Source: CAYSLC01 sp964431545
GTDB lineage: Bacteria > Desulfobacterota > Desulfobacteria > Desulfobacterales > JAABSP01
Direction of reading: 5' to 3'
DNA length: 13,615 bases
NCBI GenBank assembly: GCA_964431545.1
Contig: CAYSLC010000147.1
Location: 1-13,615 of the forward strand
Shown: one piece after another, positions 1 through 6,849 of the stretch
Numbering within the stretch: the stretch's first letter is position 1
How the letters are laid out: each line of letters starts with the position of its first letter
Notes under the pieces: generated by a model
The model's database searches: none
What the model saw: only the letters and a program-made list of their open reading frames with translations
Told to the model about the DNA's origin: nothing
Translations under genes and position numbers: made by a program

Positions 1-1473
1 CTCCTGGAGATTTTCCGCAAGGCCTCCTTTCCCGAATGGCTCACCAGGGACCTGGGGATCTTCCTGGAGCAGGTGACGATCCCCCTGGCGGTGCGCTCCT
101 CCAGCCTTCTGGAGGATGCCCAGTACCAGGCCCGGGCCGGGGTCTACTCCACTTTCATGCTCCCCAACAACCATCCCGACCCGGCGGTGCGGCTCGGCCA
201 CCTGGTCGACGCCATCCGGTTCGTCTACGCCTCCACCTTTTCCGAGGAGTCCCGGTTCTTTTCCAGGGGCACCGTCCAGCGCACCGAGGAGGAGAAGATG
301 GGGGTGATCATCCAGGAACTCACCGGGGAGCGCCACGGGGACTTCTTCTTCCCCGCCATGTCCGGGGTGGCCCAGTCGTACAACTACTATCCACTGGCCC
401 ACATGAAGCCCGAGGAGGGGATCGTTCACCTGGCCTTCGGCCTCGGCAAGACCGTGGTGGAAGGGGGGACCGCCCTCCGGTTCTCCCCCGACCACCCCAA
501 GTTTCTCCCCCAGTTCTCCACGGTGGACGACGTGCTGGAGAACGCCCAGCGCTCCTTCTACGCCCTGCGGATGGCCGATTTTCCCGAGAAGATCACCGCC
601 CCCGGCGACGCGGCCCTGGCCCGGCTCGACATCGATGATCCCGTGGCGGCGGACGCGCCTCCGGTCCGGTTCCTCTGCTCCACCTACATGCCCGAGGACC
701 ACCGGATCCGGGACGCCGCCGTCATGGGAGGGGGCCATCGGGTCCTCACCTTCGCCAGCGTGCTCAAGTACAACGCCATGCCCCTGAACCGGATCATCGC
801 CGACCTGCTCCGGATGGGTCGCAGGGGCATGGGCTGTCCGGTGGAGATCGAGTTCGCCGTCAATCTGCCGGAAAACAAAAAGACGCCGCCCGAGTTCGCC
901 CTGCTCCAGATCCGGCCCATGGCCCTGAGCCCCCGGAACATGTCCGTGGAGATCACGGAGGCCGATGTCGACGAGGCCGTCTGCCACTCAGGGAACGCCA
1001 TGGGAAACGGCGTTTTCAAGGATATCGCGGACATCGTCTTCGTCCGGCCCGAGACCTTCGATCCGGCCAGGACGGTGGAACAGGCCCGGCAGATCAGCCG
1101 GATCAACCGGGGACTCTCCGACGAGGGGAGGCGGTATCTCCTCATGGGCCCGGGCCGATGGGGTTCGGCGGACCGGTGGCTGGGGATTCCGGTCAACTGG
1201 AAGGACATCTCCGGCGTGGGGGCCATGGTGGAGATGTCGGTGGAGTCCCTCCGGGCCGATCCCTCCCAGGGCTCCCACTTCTTCAACAACATCACCTCCC
1301 TGGGGATCAGCTACATCACCATCCTCGACCGGGGGGGGGACTTCATCGACTGGGAGTGGCTCAACAGCCGCCCCGTCCGGGAGGAGACGGAATCTCTCCG
1401 CCACGTCCGCCTCGAAGGGCCGTTGACCCTCAAGATCGACGGGAAGACGAGCCGGGCGGTGGTGCTGGCGTGA
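1..1473 (+). CDS. PEP/pyruvate-binding ATP-grasp domain protein (PEP synthase/PPDK N-terminal type), 5'-truncated
   Basis: The reading frame is open from the first base of the window, so the true start lies upstream; 490 residues are visible, ending at a TGA. The visible part holds the nucleotide-binding motif AVRSSSLLED, the same type as the AVRSS motif of the PEP synthase/pyruvate phosphate dikinase ATP-grasp domain. Further on it has LLQIRPMA, the usual end of that domain, and then a C-terminal block with MGPGRWGS and SQGSHFFNNITSLGI. Neither the phosphohistidine swivel domain nor the PEP-binding TIM barrel is present, so the protein should not complete the pyruvate-to-PEP reaction alone. 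Such truncated relatives often carry sensory or receiver domains at the N-terminus, but that part is outside the window. It converges on tupC. A run of nine G at 1331-1339 lies inside it. Family call is firm; function is unknown. Confidence 0.85.
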   Translation, partial: LLEIFRKASFPEWLTRDLGIFLEQVTIPLAVRSSSLLEDAQYQARAGVYSTFMLPNNHPDPAVRLGHLVDAIRFVYASTFSEESRFFSRGTVQRTEEEKMGVIIQELTGERHGDFFFPAMSGVAQSYNYYPLAHMKPEEGIVHLAFGLGKTVVEGGTALRFSPDHPKFLPQFSTVDDVLENAQRSFYALRMADFPEKITAPGDAALARLDIDDPVAADAPPVRFLCSTYMPEDHRIRDAAVMGGGHRVLTFASVLKYNAMPLNRIIADLLRMGRRGMGCPVEIEFAVNLPENKKTPPEFALLQIRPMALSPRNMSVEITEADVDEAVCHSGNAMGNGVFKDIADIVFVRPETFDPARTVEQARQISRINRGLSDEGRRYLLMGPGRWGSADRWLGIPVNWKDISGVGAMVEMSVESLRADPSQGSHFFNNITSLGISYITILDRGGDFIDWEWLNSRPVREETESLRHVRLEGPLTLKIDGKTSRAVVLA

Positions 1474-1487
1474 CGGCCGGGATTCGC

Positions 1488-1527
1488 CATCGCCCCGTAA
1501 ACGGCGATGCAGGGGGATACCCCCCTG
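1488..1527. terminator. Two adjacent hairpins between convergent genes (candidate bidirectional terminator)
   Basis: Between the stop of the rightward ATP-grasp gene (1473) and the stop of leftward tupC (1552) lie two perfect inverted repeats. The first is CATCGCC (1488-1494) pairing with GGCGATG (1503-1509), with an 8-nt loop. The second is CAGGGGG (1510-1516) pairing with CCCCCTG (1521-1527), with a 4-nt loop. The placement suits a terminator used from both sides, but there is no T-run after either stem on either strand, so it is not a canonical intrinsic terminator. Confidence 0.4.
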
Positions 1528-1551
1528 GGATTACCACACCTCCGGGCGGAC

Positions 1552-2601
1552 CTATTCCTCCTGGTGCCATCGCACCGCTTCCGGGGTGTAGGTGAGACGG
1601 ATCCGGCTGCCGGGATAGAGGGAGAGCGCCTCGGCCCGATCCCGGGCCACGCTCACGGTGAACGGATGGCTGTCGGACATGGCGGTGACGGCGATCCGGT
1701 CGTTGCGCTTCTCCAACACCATCCGGGTGACCTTGGCCCCGATGGCCGGCCCCTCCCCGGCCGGATCCGCCGTCTCCAGGATCCGGAGATCATCGGCGCC
1801 GAGCAGGGCCACGGCATCCGGTGCCGGGGGACGCGGGACCAGCAGGCGTCCCTCCTCCCCCCCCTCCGCCCCCATTGACCGTCCCCACGCCCCGTCCGGG
1901 CTTTCGGACCAGGGACCGAAGATGATGTTCTCCCCTCCCCCGCCCACCGGGCGTCCCCCGAAGAGATGGATCGCCGTGTCGCAGATCTCGTTGACCCATC
2001 CCCGGTCATGGCTGGCGATCACCAGGGTGGTCCCCCAGGTCTCCCGGGCCCGGAGGGCCGCCTCCTTGATCCGCTGGGCGCTGGCCGCGTCCACGGAGGC
2101 GGTGGGCTCGTCGAGGAGGAGCACCTCTGGCTTCAGGATCAGCCGGGCCGCCAGGGCCACCCGCTGGGCCTCGCCGCCGGAGAGTTCGTACCATTTCCGA
2201 CCCGAGAAGGAGCGGTTCGAGAGCCCCACCCAGGAGAGGGCCTCCGCCACCCGTTCCGCCACGTTCGTTCGGTCGTGCCGGACCTTGAGGCCGTAAGCGA
2301 TGTTGTCGAAGACGGAGCGTTTCATCAGGTAGGGGGCCTGGGTGAGGATGGTCACCCGGAACCGCGCAAAGGGGTCGAAGGGCCGGGCCGGCCTTCCCCG
2401 GTACCGGATCTCCCCAACAGACGGGCTCTCCAGAAGGGCGAGCAGGGTCAGCAGGGTGCTCTTGCCGCTGCCGTTGGGACCCACGGCGGCGGTGACGGTC
2501 CCCGTTTCGATCGCCAACCGGTCGATCCGGAGCACCGGACGGCCGTTGTAGCGGTGTTCCAGGTGTCGGATCTCGTAGAGGGGGGGGGCGTCGTCGTTCA
2601 C
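1552..2601 (-). CDS. tupC: Tungstate ABC transporter ATP-binding protein, TupC-like with C-terminal TOBE-like domain
   Basis: A 349-residue ABC ATPase that should power tungstate import through TupB at the inner membrane. All ATPase motifs are visible: Walker A GPNGSGKST (41-49), Q-loop Gln88, signature LSGGE (140-144), Walker B LLLDEP (161-166), D-loop SVDA (169-172) and H-loop His198. After a Gly-rich, probably flexible stretch (about 215-260), residues about 285-345 resemble a TOBE/molbindin-type oxyanion domain, a common C-terminal module of molybdate and tungstate ATPases that may sense substrate. The start is GTG, 7 nt after the HEAT gene stop, with AGGT just upstream, so the two are probably translationally coupled. 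Codons 5-8 contain a run of nine C (nine G at 2580-2588 on the plus strand). The tungstate assignment rests on tupA and tupB nearby; by itself it could be read as a molybdate ATPase. Confidence 0.85.
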   Translation of the reverse strand: MNDDAPPLYEIRHLEHRYNGRPVLRIDRLAIETGTVTAAVGPNGSGKSTLLTLLALLESPSVGEIRYRGRPARPFDPFARFRVTILTQAPYLMKRSVFDNIAYGLKVRHDRTNVAERVAEALSWVGLSNRSFSGRKWYELSGGEAQRVALAARLILKPEVLLLDEPTASVDAASAQRIKEAALRARETWGTTLVIASHDRGWVNEICDTAIHLFGGRPVGGGGENIIFGPWSESPDGAWGRSMGAEGGEEGRLLVPRPPAPDAVALLGADDLRILETADPAGEGPAIGAKVTRMVLEKRNDRIAVTAMSDSHPFTVSVARDRAEALSLYPGSRIRLTYTPEAVRWHQEE

Positions 2602-2608
2602 GGCGGAC

Positions 2609-4999
2609 CTATTTGGGGTGAAACTTTCCGGCCGGGTCGATCCTCGCCAGGGTCTTTTTGGCCACGGACCGGACGTCGATGACCGAGTCGGTGTTCATCA
2701 TCTTCACCAGCCGAGGGGCCACGATCTTGGCGGCCGGGGCCCCGAATTTTCCAAGGGCCTCCACCGACGCGGCCCGGACCGCCCATTGCCCGTGGCCCAG
2801 GGTTCCCATGAGGTGGGGGATTTTCTTGACGGCCAGCTTGTTCCTCGGCCACTTGGGGTCGATCTTCCTCAACGCCTCGTCGGCGGTGGCCCGGACGTTC
2901 CGGTCCGGATCGGCCAGGCATTCCACCAGGTGGGGGACGGCTCCGGGCGCCGCCGGCCCCAGCTCCCCCAATGCCCCCACCGCGGCGGCCCGGACCTTCC
3001 AGTCCTCCGACTCCAGCGACTCCAGGTGGACCGCCGCCGATTTGGGGATCCGATCCCCCTTCCGCCACTCGGGATCCACCGCGTCCAGGGCCTTGGCGGC
3101 GGCCTCCCGGACATCCTTCCGCCGATCGACGAGGGCCGCTTCCAGTTGGGGGGCGGCCCCCTTGGCCGCCGGTCCGATCCGGCCCAGGGCCTCCGCCGCC
3201 GCGATGCGGACCGTGTCGAGGCTGTGGTTCAAGCCTTTGACGAAGTGGGGGATCATCTCCCGGGCCGCCTCGCTCCGGGGCCAGTGGGGATCGACTTTGG
3301 CCAGAACGGTCCCGGCGGTCTTCTGGAGGCTTCCATCGCTGTCGATGAGGGCGAGGATCAGGTCGGGGACGGCGGATTCGGCCTCGGAACTCTCCGGCCA
3401 TTTGGGATCGATGGCCTTGAGGGCCTGGACCGAGGCGTTCCGGACATCCCGGTCCCCGTCCAGCAGCAGCGTGATCAGGTTGGGAATGGCGAACCGGGCC
3501 GCCGGCCCGAGGGCGCTCAGCCCCTGGATGGCCACCAGGCGGTCCCCGCCGAACCCTTCCTCCACCTTTTCGATGAATCCGGCGATGGCCTCCAGGGCCT
3601 CGTCACTGGTGGTCCACTGGGGATCGATCTGGTTCAAGGCCTCGATGGCGGCCAGGCGCAGCGCGTCGTCCTCGGAGCCGAGGGTGGCCAGCAGGGCCGC
3701 CACCGCCTCGGAGCCGATGTCGATGAGCGCCTCCAGGGCGCAGACGCGGAGGGCCTCGTCGGGTTCGGTGAGCATCTTCACCAGCCGCTGGGCCGATCCG
3801 GCGGGCACCGCGCCGAGACGGTTGAGGGCTTCGCACGCCGCCAGGCGCAGCTCGGGATCGTTCTCCCCCAGCAGATCCTCCAGCATCGGCGCGGCCTCGG
3901 CCGCCGGCGGCCCGATCTCCCCCAGGGCTTCGGCGGCGGCCAGCCGAACCCCCTTGGCGTTGCTCCGAAGCCCCTTGGTCAGGTCGGGGACCGCCGCCTG
4001 AGCCGCCTCCGTGGCGGCCCAATCCGGGTCGATCTCGTTGAGGGCCTCGGCGGCGGCCGTTCGGATCTCCGGTTCCGGGGCGACCAGGGCCGAGACCAGG
4101 TGGGGCACCGCCGACTCCGCGAAGGAGCCGTACCGGCCCACGGTCGCCAGGGCCTCCAGCCGCTCCTCCAGGGGCTGTTCCGTGTCGAGGAAGATATCGG
4201 ACAGGGTCGACACGGATGCTTTGCCGCTCCCGGTCCGCGAGAGGTAGAACGGGTATCCCAGGATCACCACATAGGCGGTCGCGGTGATCCGGAAGAGGAC
4301 CGCCAGCAGCGCGGCGCTCCATCCCAGCTTCTGGGGAACCAGGGCGAACCCGAAGATCTGGAGGGCGTCCCCCAGGTCGATGACCTTGACCAGGTTCTCC
4401 AGGGGCCAGAGGATCCATTGGGAGGGGGGCCAGCTGTCCACCCAGCCCACCGCCATCATCAGCAGGACCATCAGGACGAGGGCGGCGGGCATCCCCCACT
4501 TGACCGACGCCGGCGGGTCCTCGAGGCTTTCGAGCACGGGTGCGAGGCGGGGGATCAGGAGGATGAGCACGAGCACGGCGGGGATCAGACAGAGGACCAC
4601 CGCCGCCCCCCGGACCAGGAGGTTCTCCACTCCGGCGGGACCGAGGGCGAGGCCGAAGGCCTGGAGGGCGTCGAGGAAATCGGCGCCGTTCACGACCCAC
4701 CCGGCCAGCCCCATGCCCCAGGCGGCGAGCCCCAGGTCCGGAACCGTCTGGACGAAGAAGAGGTAGAAGAGGCCGAGCTGCGCAAGGAAAAGGATGAGGC
4801 GTCCGGGGGTCGCCGCCGGCGTTCGGACCAGGGCCGCGGCCAGGATCACGACGTCGAGGGCCAGAATGCCCAGCGTGACCCACGGATAGGGCGATGCCGA
4901 TTTTGCGATCAGGGCAAGGATATCATCCAGAACAAAGGCGGCCGCCACCCAGAGCACGGAGATGATCGCGGCCCAGACTGCGTGTCGATCCCAATTCAT
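2609..4999 (-). CDS. Membrane-anchored HEAT-repeat protein located inside the tup gene cluster
   Basis: 796 residues. The N-terminal ~250 residues are hydrophobic, with about six likely membrane spans (near 8-28, 41-59, 66-84, 130-150, 170-187 and 226-247). This region has an internal echo: DALQAFGLALGP (110-121) recurs as DALQIFGFALVP (211-222). From about 275 to the end there are some 14 HEAT/PBS-lyase-type helical repeats whose second helices end in EALxxIDPxW or EALGxIGP. The IDPxW type recurs at 323, 458, 530, 569, 641, 713 and 787, often 72 residues apart, which points to a two-repeat unit. Such solenoids usually bind proteins. No catalytic motif is visible. The gene lies between tupB and tupC and ends 7 nt before tupC, which suggests an accessory role in the transporter or its control; that is inference. 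The ATG start has only a poor G-rich ribosome site. The membrane domain is not a family I recognise. Confidence 0.85.
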   Translation of the reverse strand: MNWDRHAVWAAIISVLWVAAAFVLDDILALIAKSASPYPWVTLGILALDVVILAAALVRTPAATPGRLILFLAQLGLFYLFFVQTVPDLGLAAWGMGLAGWVVNGADFLDALQAFGLALGPAGVENLLVRGAAVVLCLIPAVLVLILLIPRLAPVLESLEDPPASVKWGMPAALVLMVLLMMAVGWVDSWPPSQWILWPLENLVKVIDLGDALQIFGFALVPQKLGWSAALLAVLFRITATAYVVILGYPFYLSRTGSGKASVSTLSDIFLDTEQPLEERLEALATVGRYGSFAESAVPHLVSALVAPEPEIRTAAAEALNEIDPDWAATEAAQAAVPDLTKGLRSNAKGVRLAAAEALGEIGPPAAEAAPMLEDLLGENDPELRLAACEALNRLGAVPAGSAQRLVKMLTEPDEALRVCALEALIDIGSEAVAALLATLGSEDDALRLAAIEALNQIDPQWTTSDEALEAIAGFIEKVEEGFGGDRLVAIQGLSALGPAARFAIPNLITLLLDGDRDVRNASVQALKAIDPKWPESSEAESAVPDLILALIDSDGSLQKTAGTVLAKVDPHWPRSEAAREMIPHFVKGLNHSLDTVRIAAAEALGRIGPAAKGAAPQLEAALVDRRKDVREAAAKALDAVDPEWRKGDRIPKSAAVHLESLESEDWKVRAAAVGALGELGPAAPGAVPHLVECLADPDRNVRATADEALRKIDPKWPRNKLAVKKIPHLMGTLGHGQWAVRAASVEALGKFGAPAAKIVAPRLVKMMNTDSVIDVRSVAKKTLARIDPAGKFHPK

Positions 5000-5082
5000 C
5001 GTTTACTGTTCCCCCCGGTCGTTCACCGCGCGGTTGGGGCCGAGCCTCTCCATCCCGGCCGACTTGATTCTTCCATAGGCGG

Positions 5083-5111
5083 CTCTTATCTCAAATCGGG
5101 GGAAAAGTCAA
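5083..5111 (-). promoter_or_regulatory. Weak candidate sigma70 promoter for the HEAT gene and tupC
   Basis: On the minus strand TTGACT (5106-5111) is followed after 17 nt by TAAGAG (5083-5088), about 85 nt upstream of the HEAT gene ATG in the 125-nt gap after tupB. The -35 is good but the -10 is poor. If real it would let the HEAT gene and tupC be expressed apart from tupA and tupB. Confidence 0.25.
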
Positions 5112-5124
5112 AATGGGATGACCT

Positions 5125-5811
5125 TTATCGCCGCCGCAGGAGAGATACCGACAGATTCACGGCAAAGGCGATGAACAGAAGCACCAGGCCCAGGGCGATG
5201 CCCATGGCGAACTGGCCCTTGTTGGTCTCCAGGGCGATGGCGGTGGTGATGGTCCGGGTGTACCATTTGATGTTGCCCCCCACCATCATGGAGATCCCCA
5301 CCTCGGTCATCACCCGACCGTAGGCGGTGACCCCGGCGGCGACGATCCCGTACCGGACCTCCCAGAGACAGGTGAGCAGCAGCCGCCGACGGCCGGCGCC
5401 CAGGGAGATGGCGGTGTGCCGGAGCTGGCGGTCCATGGACTCCACCGCCGAGGCGGTGAGGGCGATCACGATGGGCAGGGCCAGGATGGCCTGGCCGATG
5501 GCGATGCCGGGGATGGTGAAGAGCAGTCCCCACTCCCCCATGGGTCCACGCCGGGTCAGCAGGGCGTAGACCAGCAGGCCGATGAAGACGGTGGGCAGGG
5601 CCAGGAGGGTGTCCACCACCAGCCGGACGAACCGTCTCCCCTTGAAATCGAAGTGGCCGAGGAAAAACCCCAGGGGGATCCCGAGGATCAGGCTGGCGAT
5701 CATGGAATAGGTGCTGGCCCGGAGGGTGGCGTATACCGCGGAATAGGTCTCCGGGTGACCCTGGGCCAGGAGCTGGAAGGCACGGATGACGCCGGCCCAG
5801 AGGAAATCCAT
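5125..5811 (-). CDS. tupB: Tungstate ABC transporter permease TupB
   Basis: A 228-residue integral membrane permease of the binding-protein-dependent type, with about five spans (near 30-52, 64-85, 94-118, 152-176 and 201-224). The cytoplasmic EAA-type coupling loop is visible as RHTAISLGAGRRRLLL (131-146), where the ATPase should dock. Length and sequence style (LALPTVFIGLLVYALLTRRG, MTEVGISMMVGGNIKW) fit the TupB/COG4662 family, in which a single short permease forms the channel as a homodimer. It follows tupA by 163 nt and precedes the HEAT gene by 125 nt. The chosen ATG fits the family start, but no Shine-Dalgarno sequence is evident immediately upstream (the flank reads CTTTCTCCC), so translation may be inefficient or depend on RNA structure. 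Confidence is high for family and high for tungstate given tupA. Confidence 0.9.
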   Translation of the reverse strand: MDFLWAGVIRAFQLLAQGHPETYSAVYATLRASTYSMIASLILGIPLGFFLGHFDFKGRRFVRLVVDTLLALPTVFIGLLVYALLTRRGPMGEWGLLFTIPGIAIGQAILALPIVIALTASAVESMDRQLRHTAISLGAGRRRLLLTCLWEVRYGIVAAGVTAYGRVMTEVGISMMVGGNIKWYTRTITTAIALETNKGQFAMGIALGLVLLFIAFAVNLSVSLLRRR

Positions 5812-5891
5812 GGGAGAAAGACTACGGGGCGGGGGGGGGAAAGAGCGATGCGCGGGGATATGGGAAGGGGCATGGGCGCCCCTCGTCCCGG

Positions 5892-5918
5892 CCCTCTCCC
5901 CCGTGTCGGGGGAGAGGG
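5892..5918. repeat. Perfect 11-bp hairpin in the tupA-tupB spacer (REP-like palindrome)
   Basis: CCCTCTCCCCC (5892-5902) and GGGGGAGAGGG (5908-5918) pair perfectly across a 5-nt loop. Palindromes built on CCCTCTCCC/GGGAGAGGG are frequent REP-like intergenic elements in many GC-rich genomes. It lies downstream of tupA in the transcript, where it could stabilise tupA mRNA or attenuate reading into tupB. There is no clean T-run after the stem in the direction of tup transcription. Confidence 0.6.
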
Positions 5919-5934
5919 GGAAAAGCGTTTTTCC
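5919..5934. repeat. Second small hairpin adjoining the REP-like palindrome
   Basis: GGAAAA (5919-5924) and TTTTCC (5929-5934) form a 6-bp stem with a 4-nt loop directly beside the larger palindrome. In tup transcription it comes just before the 11-bp hairpin. It could act with it as an RNA-stability element. Its role is inferred from position only. Confidence 0.4.
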
Positions 5935-5974
5935 GGCCGGGGGTGGTCGTGGTCGTCCGGATCACCGGATATTC

Positions 5975-6796
5975 CTACCTGGCGTTGGGGGTGAACAGGG
6001 TCTTGCCCAGGAGTTTGAAATCGCCGATGAGCTTCTGGGCGTTCTCGCCCGCCATCCACTCGGAGAACCTGGCGGCGAGGTCGGACTTGACGTCGGGGCA
6101 TCGTTTCTGGTTGACGAGCAGGACGGAATACTGGTTGACGAGCATCTCGTCCCCCTCGACGAGGATCTTCAAAGGAGGGTTCCCGCCCATGTCCGCCTCG
6201 TATTTGATGTAGGTGCCCCGGTCGGTCATGGTGTAGCCGTTTCGCTCCGCCGCGATGCGGATGGTGGCGAGCATGCCCTGACCGGTCTGGACGTACCACT
6301 TCTCCTTGTCGGGAACGGGGATGTCGGCGCCCTTCCAGAGCTGGATCTCCCGCTTGTTGGTGCCGGAGTTGTCCCCCCGGCTGACGAAGGTGGCCCCCTT
6401 CTCCTTAACGGTCTTCATGGTCTCGGCCACCGATTTCCCCTTGATGCCGGCGGGGTCGTCGGGCGGGCCGATGATGACGAAGTCGTTGTACATGATCTGC
6501 CGGCGATCGACCCCGTAGCCGTCGGCCACGTACTTCTTTTCGGCCGACGGGGCGTGGACCAGAAGAACGTCCACGTCGCAGTTTTTGCCCATCTCCAGGG
6601 CCTTTCCGGTGCCCACGGCGGTCCATTTCAGCTCGATGCCGGTATCCTTGGTGAACGCCGGCGCCAGATAGTCGAGCAGGCCGGTGTTGTCGGTGCTGGT
6701 GGTGGTGGCCATCATCAACGGGTCGGCCGCCGGGGCGGCGGTCGCCAGAAGGATCAGACAGAGGGCGATCATCGGAGTCTTCAGGATCGGTTTCAT
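5975..6796 (-). CDS. tupA: Tungstate-binding periplasmic protein TupA
   Basis: A 273-residue extracytoplasmic tungstate-binding protein that delivers the oxyanion to TupB. A Sec signal peptide is clear (about 1-24, ending TAAPAA) with no lipobox cysteine, so it should be a soluble periplasmic protein. The mature N-terminus carries ATTTSTDNTGLL (30-41), the TTTS motif diagnostic of TupA and its oxyanion site; GTGKALEMG (62-70) and SRGDNSGTN (139-147) are further ligand-region motifs of the family. The ATG at 6796 is chosen because the signal peptide begins there and AAAGGAGA lies upstream. The frame stays open up to 7027, but that extension overlaps the regulator gene antiphase and has no signal-peptide logic. 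The gene is 38 nt after the regulator and 163 nt before tupB. Substrate choice (W over Mo) follows the family, not a measurement. Confidence 0.93.
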   Translation of the reverse strand: MKPILKTPMIALCLILLATAAPAADPLMMATTTSTDNTGLLDYLAPAFTKDTGIELKWTAVGTGKALEMGKNCDVDVLLVHAPSAEKKYVADGYGVDRRQIMYNDFVIIGPPDDPAGIKGKSVAETMKTVKEKGATFVSRGDNSGTNKREIQLWKGADIPVPDKEKWYVQTGQGMLATIRIAAERNGYTMTDRGTYIKYEADMGGNPPLKILVEGDEMLVNQYSVLLVNQKRCPDVKSDLAARFSEWMAGENAQKLIGDFKLLGKTLFTPNAR

Positions 6797-6806
6797 CGGA
6801 ATGGGG

Positions 6807-6814
6807 TCTCCTTT
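6807..6814 (-). promoter_or_regulatory. Ribosome binding site that decides the tupA start
   Basis: AAAGGAGA on the minus strand, with its AGGAG core 11 nt before the ATG at 6796. It supports that ATG over the in-frame upstream extension reaching 7027. Confidence 0.6.
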
Positions 6815-6819
6815 CTTTC

Positions 6820-6849
6820 TTACAGTGAATGTTCTTACAGTGAATGTTC
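6820..6849. repeat. 15-bp perfect tandem duplication at the regulator stop codon
   Basis: TTACAGTGAATGTTC occurs twice head to tail (6820-6834 and 6835-6849). On the coding (minus) strand the unit reads GAA CAT TCA CTG TAA, the last five codons of the regulator gene (EHSL plus stop). The duplication therefore places a second in-frame copy of EHSL-stop immediately after the real stop, in the 38-nt gap before tupA. It may be a simple slippage duplication or a doubled protein-binding site. Confidence 0.85.

Noticed and set aside
2609..4180. HEAT region as a CRISPR-like or minisatellite DNA repeat
   Set aside because: The periodicity is at protein level; the DNA copies are diverged and are coding.
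2618..5323. Open frame of 901 codons on the plus strand opposite the HEAT gene and the end of tupB
   Set aside because: Antisense shadow in high-GC DNA. Its translation is low-complexity, rich in Gly, Arg, Pro and Asp, and spans two well-supported genes on the other strand.
1552..6796. Molybdate (Mod) transporter
   Set aside because: The TTTSTDNTGLL motif of the binding protein and the TupB-type permease favour tungstate.
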